Shown here piece after piece: positions 23,255 through 31,363 of a DNA stretch of 40,132 nucleotides. The position numbers and the translations under genes are program-made. Position 1 is the stretch's first letter. Every line of letters begins with the position of its first letter. The stretch spans positions 1 to 40,132 of the forward strand of contig CACYQN010000023.1 in NCBI GenBank assembly GCA_902776565.1. Direction: 5' to 3'. The DNA is from an uncultured Bacteroidia bacterium (lineage in GTDB: Bacteria; Bacteroidota; Bacteroidia; Bacteroidales; ML635J-15). Under the pieces are notes generated by a model that did no database searches, was not told where the DNA came from, and was given only the letters and a program-made list of their open reading frames with translations.

Positions 23255-25195
23255 TTACATTTTTTTACCATCAAAGAAAACAAATTGTTCTCCTGTTTTA
23301 TCATCGGTAAAAATAGTATCAACAATAGGCTCTAAAATATCTGGCAATATAACACCCCGTTCTGCAATCATGTACTCAATTTTATTTTCTTTTATAAACT
23401 TATATTGAATCTCACCAACAGATGCCATATTATTCACATTATTCCTATAATCTTCTGCGTATTTATAGAATGTGGAATTATATATTTCCGGCAACACCGT
23501 AGGACTTGAATTTGCAAGAGAGATTGTATCCAACACACTTATGCATATTGTTTTAAAATTCAATTCTGGAATTTGTCCACAAACCTGAAACGGATGTCCA
23601 GAATGAATTCCCGAGGTTGGCGAATAACTATTGACATTAATTAAAGAAACCCCAATCTTATTTTTTATATCCATTTTACTTATGTCATCAATATATCTAT
23701 CATCATATTTCAGATCATAACAATGAAAGATATTTATCTTTGTAATGTCAAATACAGCGAAAACAATGTAAAACACGACTAGCCCCGCCTTAATGGCTTG
23801 TGTATCCAAGGCTTCTTCAATACATACGAAATTTAGCAGATAAAATGCTGGCAATACGAGGATTGGAATAGAAAAAAACTGAGAATGATTTGGGATTCCC
23901 ATAACTACTTGCGAAAAAATAAAAGCAATTATTAGAAACAAAGGGATCACAACATAAAGTTCCCTTATCTTTTTAAAACTTACCACTGTTTTTTGTTTAT
24001 TTGAGAAATAACTTACTAACCACAAAACTAACAATGGCAGATGAAAAATTAGTAGATAACAAATAAACTTAATTGTTGACTTAACAATTATTAGTTTTTT
24101 ATTCATTATGTTATCCAATATAACATCACTATTAGAAAAAGCACCTAATACTTCCGTATTGACCGATTGTAGAAAATAAAATGCCATTATCCCACAGGCA
24201 AATATTATCGACACCAACAGATTAATAAACTCGGTCTTCTTTTCTTTCCCAAAAACAATCCTATACAGCAACATAATTCCTATTGCAGGAAATATCGATG
24301 GAGCCATAGCAATATTTACTATTGGTAAGCACAACAATGACAAGACAAAAAATTGTTTGTTTTTTAAGTATATTAACAACGAGAACAACAGGAAAAGAGC
24401 AACAATCAATGTTTTTGTGTCCGTAATCGGAGAATATGTCGAAAAATCTATTATCTGCAAAGGAGTTGTTACTTCATAGTTAAAGAACGCTATGGGCACA
24501 AAAGCAAGTGCCAATACTGCCAAAAACTGCATTAATATTTTTGTACAAAAAGTTCTGACTATAGATATCAAACCTATTACATATATACAACAAAGTATTG
24601 CATATACCACAACATACAAAAGTTCAGATACATTTATTTTAAATACCAAACTTATAAGCATTGCAAGCCATATTTCAACATAATGGTAAGGGGTTGGCAC
24701 TAAATCCATCTTAACAACAAGATCATTGAAAACTGTGGTTGTCTCGGTTCCTCTCTCAACCATTAATTCTCCCAATGCAGAATAGAAGTAATAATCAGAG
24801 TGTATATCACGATTCCATGGAGAATCATAAAACCCCCATCCAACGAATAAGAAACATATAATTGCGGACAATAACACTACAGAAAAACATAATATGCGTG
24901 TTTTACTCAAATAGGAAATTTCACCTATTGAATACTTACAAATATTGCCAGCCTTACTCTTGTACACTATCCAACATATAGCAATAATAATAAACCCCAA
25001 TTGAATTGTATTGAAACATGTTATGACTGACGCATAAATAGTCGTAGAAACAATCAATCCCAATATTAACCTAAAAAATGTATCACAAAATGCATCAATC
25101 TGAGGTTTTGTTCTTGTAATCCACAAAGCAATGGAGCCAACAACATATAAAAAAATCAAAGAAACTATTATCGCAACTAAGGCAATCCAATTCAT
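23255..25195 (-). CDS. Large multi-pass membrane protein, probable GT-C glycosyltransferase (paralogue B)
   Basis: 646 residues, with many membrane segments and a soluble C-terminal region of about 130 residues. It shares with the downstream paralogue the N-terminus (MNWIALVAIIVSLIFLYVVG), the loop motif IHSDYYFYSALGELM, PTPYHYVEIWLAML and the end INVSELLYVV-like segment, so the two are an old tandem duplication separated by 10 bp. By the same reasoning it is likely to transfer a lipid-linked sugar in the periplasm. It is richer in A/T than paralogue A. A Wzy-like polymerase role is the chief alternative. Confidence 0.68.
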   Translation of the reverse strand: MNWIALVAIIVSLIFLYVVGSIALWITRTKPQIDAFCDTFFRLILGLIVSTTIYASVITCFNTIQLGFIIIAICWIVYKSKAGNICKYSIGEISYLSKTRILCFSVVLLSAIICFLFVGWGFYDSPWNRDIHSDYYFYSALGELMVERGTETTTVFNDLVVKMDLVPTPYHYVEIWLAMLISLVFKINVSELLYVVVYAILCCIYVIGLISIVRTFCTKILMQFLAVLALAFVPIAFFNYEVTTPLQIIDFSTYSPITDTKTLIVALFLLFSLLIYLKNKQFFVLSLLCLPIVNIAMAPSIFPAIGIMLLYRIVFGKEKKTEFINLLVSIIFACGIMAFYFLQSVNTEVLGAFSNSDVILDNIMNKKLIIVKSTIKFICYLLIFHLPLLVLWLVSYFSNKQKTVVSFKKIRELYVVIPLFLIIAFIFSQVVMGIPNHSQFFSIPILVLPAFYLLNFVCIEEALDTQAIKAGLVVFYIVFAVFDITKINIFHCYDLKYDDRYIDDISKMDIKNKIGVSLINVNSYSPTSGIHSGHPFQVCGQIPELNFKTICISVLDTISLANSSPTVLPEIYNSTFYKYAEDYRNNVNNMASVGEIQYKFIKENKIEYMIAERGVILPDILEPIVDTIFTDDKTGEQFVFFDGKKM

Positions 25196-25323
25196 AATGT
25201 AAAAAAATATTTATCTACAATTCCATCAATTCCAACACAATACATACATTTTTTTTGCCAAATGCATACCCTAAAACGAGTCAAAAAATGCAGAATGCAT
25301 ACCCATACTGGAATCTGCAACAA

Positions 25324-26448
25324 TTAAAATTGTCCCTTTATTACCGCACAGATTCTCTCTACATCGTCTTCAGTCAAGTCGTAGTACATTGGCAAACGAA
25401 CCAAGCAATCGGCATACCTGTCGCAGTTGGGCAAATCGCGTCCATCGTGCTTATCCTGATAATAAGGACTGCTGTGCAAACTCAAGTAGTGGAACACCGC
25501 CAATATATCATTCTCCTTTAGTTTATTAATCAGTGCCGTCCTCTCCTCCAAGCTATTGCATACGAGATAGAACATATGAGCATTATTTGTTGCATAGTCG
25601 GGAATGTCGGGCAAACGGAAACATCCCTTGTCGGCAATAGGTTTCAAAAGCTCATAATATTTGTTCCACAACGATTTGCGTTTCGTCTGAATATCATCTA
25701 GGCTTTCAATCTGTGCCCACAGGAAGGCAGCAACCACCTCGCTAGGCAAAAACGAACTGCCAGTATCAACCCAGCCGTACTTGTTCACCTCTCCACGGAA
25801 AAACTCGGCTCGATTTGTACCCTTTTCCCAAATGATTTCGGCACGACGGATAAAACGCTCGTCGTTTATTACCAGCATACCGCCCTCGCCAGAAATTATA
25901 TTCTTGGTTTCGTGGAAAGAAAATGCAGCAAAATGCCCTATACTGCCAAGCGGTTTACCCTTGTAATATGAATCTATGGATTGTGCAGCATCTTCCACTA
26001 CAAGCAAATTATGCCTATTTGCGATATCCATTATCTTGTCCATATCGCAGGCTATGCCAGCATAATGCACAGGAACAATGACTTTTGTGCGAGGTGTTAT
26101 CAATGCTTCAATCTTATCGGCATCGATGTTGGGATTGCGTTCCATACTGTCGGCAAACACAATCTTTGCACCAGCCCTGACAAAAGCCAACGCCGACGAC
26201 ACAAAGGTATAGCTTGGCACAATTACCTCATCGCCAGGCTTTATGTCACATAGTATTGATGCCATCTCCAAAGCATCGGTACAACTCGTTGTAAGCAGAC
26301 ATTTCTTGAAGCCATAATGTTCTTCAAAAAACTGCTGACATTTCTTTGTATATTCGCCATTACCAGACAGTTTGCCCTTATAAACTGCCTGATACATATA
26401 ATGGGCTTCCTTGCCCGTAAGATGTGGAAGATTAAATGGTATATGCAT
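25324..26448 (-). CDS. wecE: dTDP-4-amino-4,6-dideoxygalactose transaminase
   Basis: 374 residues from ATG 26448; an in-frame extension upstream lacks homology. It matches WecE along its length: IPFNLPHLTGKEAHYMYQAV, GKLSGNGEYTKKCQQFFEEH, LLTTSCTDALEMASILCDIK, PGDEVIVPSYTFVSSALAFV, VHYAGIACDMDKIM, and the PLP lysine in FSFHETKN. WecE transfers the amino group from glutamate to dTDP-4-keto-6-deoxy-glucose to give dTDP-Fuc4N. The upstream dTDP-glucose enzymes (RmlA, RmlB) are not in the window. Its neighbours (a WecD-like acetyltransferase and an SMR pair) fit the same aminosugar pathway. Confidence 0.93.
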   Translation of the reverse strand: MHIPFNLPHLTGKEAHYMYQAVYKGKLSGNGEYTKKCQQFFEEHYGFKKCLLTTSCTDALEMASILCDIKPGDEVIVPSYTFVSSALAFVRAGAKIVFADSMERNPNIDADKIEALITPRTKVIVPVHYAGIACDMDKIMDIANRHNLLVVEDAAQSIDSYYKGKPLGSIGHFAAFSFHETKNIISGEGGMLVINDERFIRRAEIIWEKGTNRAEFFRGEVNKYGWVDTGSSFLPSEVVAAFLWAQIESLDDIQTKRKSLWNKYYELLKPIADKGCFRLPDIPDYATNNAHMFYLVCNSLEERTALINKLKENDILAVFHYLSLHSSPYYQDKHDGRDLPNCDRYADCLVRLPMYYDLTEDDVERICAVIKGQF

Positions 26449-26492
26449 AGTCAATTCAAAATTTTGCACAAAAATACAACATTCCCCAATAC

Positions 26493-26828
26493 TCACAAGA
26501 AAAAGATGAAAACGCCAATCATTATTATCGCGACTGCCCCCGCCTTCCGCCAAGTCATCTTCTCCTTGAAGAAAAACCACGACATCAATGGCACAAACAA
26601 ATAGCTAAGCGATTCTATTATGGAAACTTCCTTCACAAGCACACCACGACTTAAACAAAAGACATTCAACACCAACGATGCCGCCATTATCGAGTATCCG
26701 CCAATAACCCAACCGTTAAGATACTGACGAATCCATCTGTCGTAACTTATGCTTGCCCCTTTCTTCAGCAGCATCTGTGCACCTGCGGCCATAAAAACCG
26801 AAAATATTACCAGCACCCTGTAAATCAC
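26493..26828 (-). CDS. SMR/EmrE-like small membrane transporter, subunit 2
   Basis: 111 residues with four membrane segments. The start is GTG 26828, overlapping the stop of the preceding gene as GTGA. Residues such as GAQMLLKKGAS in helix 1, VKEVSIIESLSYLFVPLMSW in helix 3 and WRKAGAVAIIMIGVFIFF in helix 4 fit the ArnE/ArnF type of half-flippase more than drug pumps. Pairs of such proteins act as heterodimers to move an undecaprenyl-phosphate-aminosugar across the inner membrane. The neighbouring wecE and GT2 genes support this role. The identity of the lipid-linked sugar is inference. Confidence 0.75.
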   Translation of the reverse strand: MIYRVLVIFSVFMAAGAQMLLKKGASISYDRWIRQYLNGWVIGGYSIMAASLVLNVFCLSRGVLVKEVSIIESLSYLFVPLMSWFFFKEKMTWRKAGAVAIIMIGVFIFFL

Positions 26829-27169
26829 AACCTTGCATAAATTACGATTCCAACAATAATGACTACCGCACCGATAATGTTCGACAACGTAATTGCCTCA
26901 CCAAATATCAATGCAGATAACAACAGCACAAAAATCAAAGATGTCCCCTTGAACATATATGCCTCGGCAATTGGCATACGCTTAATCACCTGCTGCCACA
27001 GCAATGCGTAAACGCCCATTACAGTGACAGCACCGACCAACCACAATATGTAGGGAAAAGACAAAAATTGATGTTGTGATGCTGATTTTGTGAAAATAGC
27101 GGTAAAAGCATAAATAAGATTTATACCGACAAGGGAAAGATATGTTAGAAAACATCTGAAATTTGACAT
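26825..27169 (-). CDS. SMR/EmrE-like small membrane transporter, subunit 1
   Basis: 114 residues, four membrane segments (VGINLIYAFTAIFTKSA; LWLVGAVTVMGVYALLWQQV; AEAYMFKGTSLIFVLLLSAL; IIGAVVIIVGIVIYARL). It overlaps the second SMR gene by 4 bp, and both are needed to make the usual antiparallel dimer. Position between an acetyltransferase and wecE, downstream of an ArnC-like GT2, makes an ArnE-like subunit of a polyprenyl-phosphate-sugar flippase the best reading; a GtrA-type or drug-efflux role is less likely. Confidence 0.75.
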   Translation of the reverse strand: MSNFRCFLTYLSLVGINLIYAFTAIFTKSASQHQFLSFPYILWLVGAVTVMGVYALLWQQVIKRMPIAEAYMFKGTSLIFVLLLSALIFGEAITLSNIIGAVVIIVGIVIYARL

Positions 27170-27170
27170 A

Positions 27171-27857
27171 TCACTTTCGCCACCAATGATAAATATCTGT
27201 CATAGTATCCACAACATAGCCATTCTTTTCATACCACGAACAAGCCTTAGCATTGTCAAGTTGCGTTGCAACTTCAACAACACGAACTCCCTTTCCGAAC
27301 AAATACGAATCTACGGATTCCAACAATGCAGAACCAATTCCTAGCCCTCGGCACGAAGAATCAACAGCGACAAGACCAATGCTTCCGACATTATCCTTAA
27401 CCGCCACAGTAACCATACCAGCAATCTTTCCATTGTAATAATAGCATAAAACCTCATCGGCCATTACCTTGCAAACAGACTGCTCTATCCATCGGCGATA
27501 CAATTTCTCGTAACTACCTGCTGGCAGTTTATTGTCCAGCCTAAAACGCGAATACTCCCCGCTTTGCAATGCAAGTTCATACAAATCTGGCGATGGTTTA
27601 CTTTCCGAAAAAGCAACTACATTTGAATTAGCTTCCACATTGCAACTAATTGACTTTTTGCAGATGACCTTACAATCGACAAGATTCGCTCCGATGACTG
27701 GCATATTACGTCCGTGATTTGCAAAAATATAAACCAAATCATAATCAACAAGTCCAGAGATATCAGACATCAAAAAGTCATCTTCGTCCGACAAAACAAG
27801 TTTCCCGATGTTCAGTCCGAAAAAATCGCTATCCCAATTTAACCGAGACAAATTCAT
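27171..27857 (-). CDS. GNAT acetyltransferase, WecD-like
   Basis: 228 residues from ATG 27857 (a GTG one codon earlier is possible). The N-terminus LNWDSDFFGLNIGKL is the mark of WecD/RffC, dTDP-fucosamine acetyltransferases. The C-terminal GNAT core has GLVAVDSSCRGLGIGSALLE (acetyl-CoA pyrophosphate loop) and NAKACSWYEKNGYV. In enterobacteria WecD N-acetylates dTDP-Fuc4N, the product of WecE, whose gene is close by. WecE and WecD in one operon strongly suggest dTDP-Fuc4NAc or a related 4-acetamido sugar. Confidence 0.83.
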   Translation of the reverse strand: MNLSRLNWDSDFFGLNIGKLVLSDEDDFLMSDISGLVDYDLVYIFANHGRNMPVIGANLVDCKVICKKSISCNVEANSNVVAFSESKPSPDLYELALQSGEYSRFRLDNKLPAGSYEKLYRRWIEQSVCKVMADEVLCYYYNGKIAGMVTVAVKDNVGSIGLVAVDSSCRGLGIGSALLESVDSYLFGKGVRVVEVATQLDNAKACSWYEKNGYVVDTMTDIYHWWRK

Positions 27858-27859
27858 CA

Positions 27860-28795
27860 CTATATATTTATCTTATCATCAACAATAAAAGTCGGACGAC
27901 CTTTGGCCTGGTTAAAGGTCTTACCAAGATACAATCCCACAACACCAATAAGGAATACCAATATTCCACAAATAAACCAAAGTGAAATTATAAGGCTAGC
28001 ATATCCCATAACAGCAATATGACCACATAGATATTGTATCAGATAGATTAAACCTATCAGAAAAGATACCGCTGTTATCAATGCGCCAATATTCATAGTA
28101 AGACGAAGCGGTTTGTCGGAAAACGATACAATAGTATCAAAAGCTAATCTGAACAATTTCTTCAAACTATAGCTAGACTTACCCTCCATACGCGAATCGT
28201 GTTCCACTGGCATATAATATTTGCGAAATCCCACCCATTGAACCTGAGTAGGGAAATATCTCATCTTGTCGCCCATAGCAAGTATAGACACCACAACCTT
28301 CCTATTGTATATACCGAAGTTTGCGACTGATGCATCCTGTCTCGTTTCGGTCATATACGAAAAGAACTTGTAAAAAAGCTTCGACGACATCCTCTTTAAC
28401 CAAGAATCGGAACGATTTACTCTTTGTGCGAAAACAGAATCATAACCTTCAAGAGCCTTTTTATACAGATTCGGAATCTCTTCTGGTCTATCCTGCAAGT
28501 CGCAGTCCATCACCACAACCCATTCGCCTTTTGCATACGACAATCCTGCCGTTATAGCATAATGCTGCCCAAAGTTGCGAGAAAGATTTATACCCTTTAC
28601 GCGCGAATCCTTTTCACATTCCGCCCTTATAACATTCCACGAATTATCAGGAGAGGCATCGTTCACAAGAATTATTTCATAGTGTTGGGTAATCGAGCCA
28701 ACACTTTCCGATATTCTGCGCACCAACTCTTCCGTCATCTTCTCTCCGCGATAGACTGGAGAAACTATTGATAATATGGTTTCATTATTATTCAT
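27860..28795 (-). CDS. GT2 glycosyltransferase, ArnC/DPM1-like, undecaprenyl-phosphate
   Basis: 311 residues from ATG 28795. GT-A domain: ILSIVSPVYRGEKMTEELV, ILVNDASPDNSW, GLSYAKGEWVVVMDCDLQDR (the DxD in MDCDLQD), and FAQRVNRSDSWLKRMSSKLF for the acceptor-phosphate region. Two C-terminal membrane helices (LTMNIGALITAVSFLIGLIY; IISLWFICGILVFLIGVVGL) complete the ArnC/GtrB topology. These enzymes transfer a sugar from its nucleotide to undecaprenyl phosphate on the cytoplasmic face. It is 2 bp from the WecD-like gene, so the 4-aminosugar is the likely donor; glucose, as for GtrB, is the alternative. Confidence 0.85.
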   Translation of the reverse strand: MNNNETILSIVSPVYRGEKMTEELVRRISESVGSITQHYEIILVNDASPDNSWNVIRAECEKDSRVKGINLSRNFGQHYAITAGLSYAKGEWVVVMDCDLQDRPEEIPNLYKKALEGYDSVFAQRVNRSDSWLKRMSSKLFYKFFSYMTETRQDASVANFGIYNRKVVVSILAMGDKMRYFPTQVQWVGFRKYYMPVEHDSRMEGKSSYSLKKLFRLAFDTIVSFSDKPLRLTMNIGALITAVSFLIGLIYLIQYLCGHIAVMGYASLIISLWFICGILVFLIGVVGLYLGKTFNQAKGRPTFIVDDKINI

Positions 28796-28858
28796 TGTCA
28801 ATTACTATATTGAGCGCAAAAATAAGATTTTTTATCATCATAGCAGAAAACACAAATA

Positions 28859-29812
28859 TCAGTTTCTTCCATAAAATTTGAGGAAACTATCAAACAACTC
28901 AATTGTCGCCTTTGATTGCAATTTAGGATGAGACAGGAAATGAATATATGAATATCGTTTAAGCAACTTTTTATAGTATGGCAAAAGCACCGGAGTCAAA
29001 AGTTCTATGCTTATAGGTAAAGAGAATTCTAATTTACCATGGGAAATCTGATGTTCTGCCTTTTTCGGTACTGACGGAATACCTTCGCCAAACTTTTGAT
29101 ACTTTGGAGATCTCTTTGTTAATCTGTAAAATACGCCATTCAGTATTTTGCGCAAACCATAAATTCTTATTCGAGAAATGGGATGCTCAATGAATCTCCC
29201 GTCCGTGGCTGGTGACAATGTGGATTCTTCAAATCGATATGATTCTGTTATATTTTCAATCAGAGCCTCGCTGCTGAAATCTTCACTTATTCCACATCGG
29301 GCAAAATCGTTTTTTACTGCCGCAAACGGCTCTATATGCAACCCACCTGCACGATATCCACAGCAATCATACTCAACTCCTGCCACACTCATTATTTCGG
29401 ATAAAAACGATACCGAAAAATCAAAAATCTGAGTTTTTTGTTCTTCTGATAGAGTTTCTACACAATAATGCTCATCGTTTGAAAGATTCCATTGGTTTTC
29501 AACCTCTACGTATTGTGCATCAATCCAATGTGGATGAATGTGATGGCATATTTTATGTCCAGACTTAACTATGCGAATCAATTGTTGTTTGATTTTCTCC
29601 AAATCACGCTTCACATTGATATTGGAATCCTCCAACTCGCACATTCTCATTATGTAGGTTGTGTCAACAAAAAATATTGCTTCGGCTTGGTGGCGTTCCA
29701 TAACATTGAGCAACATATCGGTTGGAATAATCAAACAATTATCCACGCTACCCGATTTGGAGCCAAGAAACAATTCATAATCAAATGTCAACAATATTTT
29801 CTTTTCCATCAT
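28859..29812 (-). CDS. NodB-type polysaccharide deacetylase
   Basis: 317 residues, chosen to start at ATG 29812, where ATGA overlaps the stop of the preceding gene. NodB motifs: LLTFDYELFLGS (metal-binding Asp), KICHHIHPHWIDAQY (two metal His), DCCGYRAGGLHIEP, and a final YIHFLSHPKL. The family removes N- or O-acetyl or formyl groups from glycans or lipid-linked sugars, usually outside the cytoplasm, but no signal peptide is present here. In the Arn pathway an enzyme of this fold (ArnD) deformylates Und-P-Ara4FN; this gene lies next to an ArnC-like GT2, so an equivalent role is possible. Confidence 0.83.
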   Translation of the reverse strand: MMEKKILLTFDYELFLGSKSGSVDNCLIIPTDMLLNVMERHQAEAIFFVDTTYIMRMCELEDSNINVKRDLEKIKQQLIRIVKSGHKICHHIHPHWIDAQYVEVENQWNLSNDEHYCVETLSEEQKTQIFDFSVSFLSEIMSVAGVEYDCCGYRAGGLHIEPFAAVKNDFARCGISEDFSSEALIENITESYRFEESTLSPATDGRFIEHPISRIRIYGLRKILNGVFYRLTKRSPKYQKFGEGIPSVPKKAEHQISHGKLEFSLPISIELLTPVLLPYYKKLLKRYSYIHFLSHPKLQSKATIELFDSFLKFYGRN

Positions 29813-30825
29813 TTCGATTTTTTCACGTCCAAACCTTTCAAATTCACAAATGAATAGTTCTTGCCCGTCAATAATGACTTGCACTTCATTGCAAGATTTA
29901 TAAGATTGTATTTCAACGGATTGATGACTTTTATGAAGTGGTAGCCGTCCTCTATTTCTGCACCCATTCCTAATTTAAATAGGTGTACATTGTGTAATGG
30001 GTCACTTTCGGGGAGTCCATACCTATATCCCCCAGAAATATATTTTTCAATACCTTCTTGCTTTGCTTTCAAATAAATGTTCCACAACAAGAACTTTTTA
30101 GAACCTTTATACTGGGGTTTAAATGATGTTCCAGAATACAATGGATATATATATCTTGCATCTCTCAAACACAAATATGATGCATCTAAACAATTATTAC
30201 ATAACACACAACAACAATATATATTGTCAGGAATTATAGATATCAACTTTTCAAAATAACTATATGGGAGTAGACTGAAGCCTTTATACTTTGCAGAATT
30301 TTCATAGTTCTCATAAAAACCGTTTAAACAAGATAGCCCTTCCAAAATTTCTACTCCATTCTCAACAGCCTTACGGATTTGTTTTTTATTTTCTTTATAA
30401 AATTTTGACAGTATTTCATCCTCCGTCTGCGTCAAATCCACTTTCATAATACCCAACTTATAGTATAAACATTTCGACGGGATAGACGCAAATGTCTCTA
30501 CGTGCGAAGGAGGAAAAATAACATCTGCAATTCTCTTTGTTTTCAAATAGTTATGAAATTCATCAAGGAACGTTTTTTCTTTTTCAACCGACAGTCTATT
30601 TCCTTTTTTATCGAGCGGAACATATAGATAATCGGCCTTTTTGAAGAACCGCATTTTATATAATGTAAAAGCAATAACATTTTCTTCTTCATCAACACAC
30701 AATAACCGTTGCTTATGATGAAGTTGTTCTTCTACGGTTTCCCATTTGTCCCAGAAGAAGATTGGAAAATAATCTTGGTTCAGAAATATATCTGATAAAG
30801 AACTAATTATCTTCATTTCGCTCAT
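29809..30825 (-). CDS. FemAB-like aminoacyl/acyl transferase (GNAT fold)
   Basis: 338 residues. It has the two-domain GNAT layout of the FemAB family: LLCVDEEENVIAFTLYKMR in the first half; YYKLGIMKVDLTQTEDEILS, FYKENKKQIRKAVENGVEIL and LLWNIYLKAKQEGIEKYISG in the second, then KLGMGAEIEDGYHFIKVINP. The KENKKQIRKAV segment is typical of FemAB-like proteins in polysaccharide loci. Family members add amino acids from aminoacyl-tRNA to lipid-linked muropeptide, but those in exopolysaccharide clusters are uncharacterised. It overlaps the preceding gene by 23 bp and the deacetylase by 4 bp. M4 (30816) is a possible alternative start. Confidence 0.78.
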   Translation of the reverse strand: MSEMKIISSLSDIFLNQDYFPIFFWDKWETVEEQLHHKQRLLCVDEEENVIAFTLYKMRFFKKADYLYVPLDKKGNRLSVEKEKTFLDEFHNYLKTKRIADVIFPPSHVETFASIPSKCLYYKLGIMKVDLTQTEDEILSKFYKENKKQIRKAVENGVEILEGLSCLNGFYENYENSAKYKGFSLLPYSYFEKLISIIPDNIYCCCVLCNNCLDASYLCLRDARYIYPLYSGTSFKPQYKGSKKFLLWNIYLKAKQEGIEKYISGGYRYGLPESDPLHNVHLFKLGMGAEIEDGYHFIKVINPLKYNLINLAMKCKSLLTGKNYSFVNLKGLDVKKSK

Positions 30826-31363
30826 AGTAATAATCTTGCAATTCTGGATATTCCTTTAATAGTTTTTCATCCGTTTCTTTCGTATTTCCTATTACTCGTG
30901 CTGGACGTCCTCTCAATATGGAATAATCTGGAAATTCTCCCTTAACGTACGAATATGCTGACACAATACACCCTTTCCCTATTTTTGTATTTGGCATTAT
31001 AACAGAATGGGGACCGACATACGAATTCTCCCCTATAATTACAGGCCCTGTCAACTTCGCTTTTTCATTCAAGGCGAAACGTATAGAGTTATGAGTTGAA
31101 TGCGTCAAGACATTTACATAATTCGTTATTTCAACAAAATTCCCGATAGTCAACTTGGCATTACAACCATCAATATAGTTAAAATGACCAATAAAAACAT
31201 TGTCGCCAATATATAGATTATCTCCTTTCTGGGATACATGAGTCATATTACTTATACCAGTATGTTCCTGATATACGCCATTGGAATTTTTCCAACCACC
31301 TATTATTTCCGGTTTTATCCGTTTCAAAAAGATATATCTCAGTTTATTAAAAAATCGTTTCAT
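30803..31363 (-). CDS. Left-handed beta-helix acyltransferase (WbbJ/maltose acetyltransferase type)
   Basis: 186 residues. It has a hexapeptide-repeat helix: NLYIGDNVFIGHFNYIDGCN, LTIGNFVEITNYVNVLTHST, GPVIIGENSYVGPHSVIMPN, TKIGKGCIVSAYSYVKGEFP. The catalytic His lies in LTHSTHN. It ends with the usual RPARVIGN. The enzymes transfer acetyl from acetyl-CoA to a sugar hydroxyl. The start codon shares a base with the stop of the upstream glycosyltransferase gene (TAATG), so they are co-translated. Confidence 0.88.
   Translation of the reverse strand: MKRFFNKLRYIFLKRIKPEIIGGWKNSNGVYQEHTGISNMTHVSQKGDNLYIGDNVFIGHFNYIDGCNAKLTIGNFVEITNYVNVLTHSTHNSIRFALNEKAKLTGPVIIGENSYVGPHSVIMPNTKIGKGCIVSAYSYVKGEFPDYSILRGRPARVIGNTKETDEKLLKEYPELQDYYYERNEDN

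Noticed and set aside
28859..30825. Deacetylase plus FemAB pair as sign of an exosortase/PEP-CTERM exopolysaccharide system
   Set aside because: These two families do co-occur in such systems, but no exosortase, PEP-CTERM protein or Wzx/Wzz-type gene is visible here; the Arn-like reading explains more neighbours.
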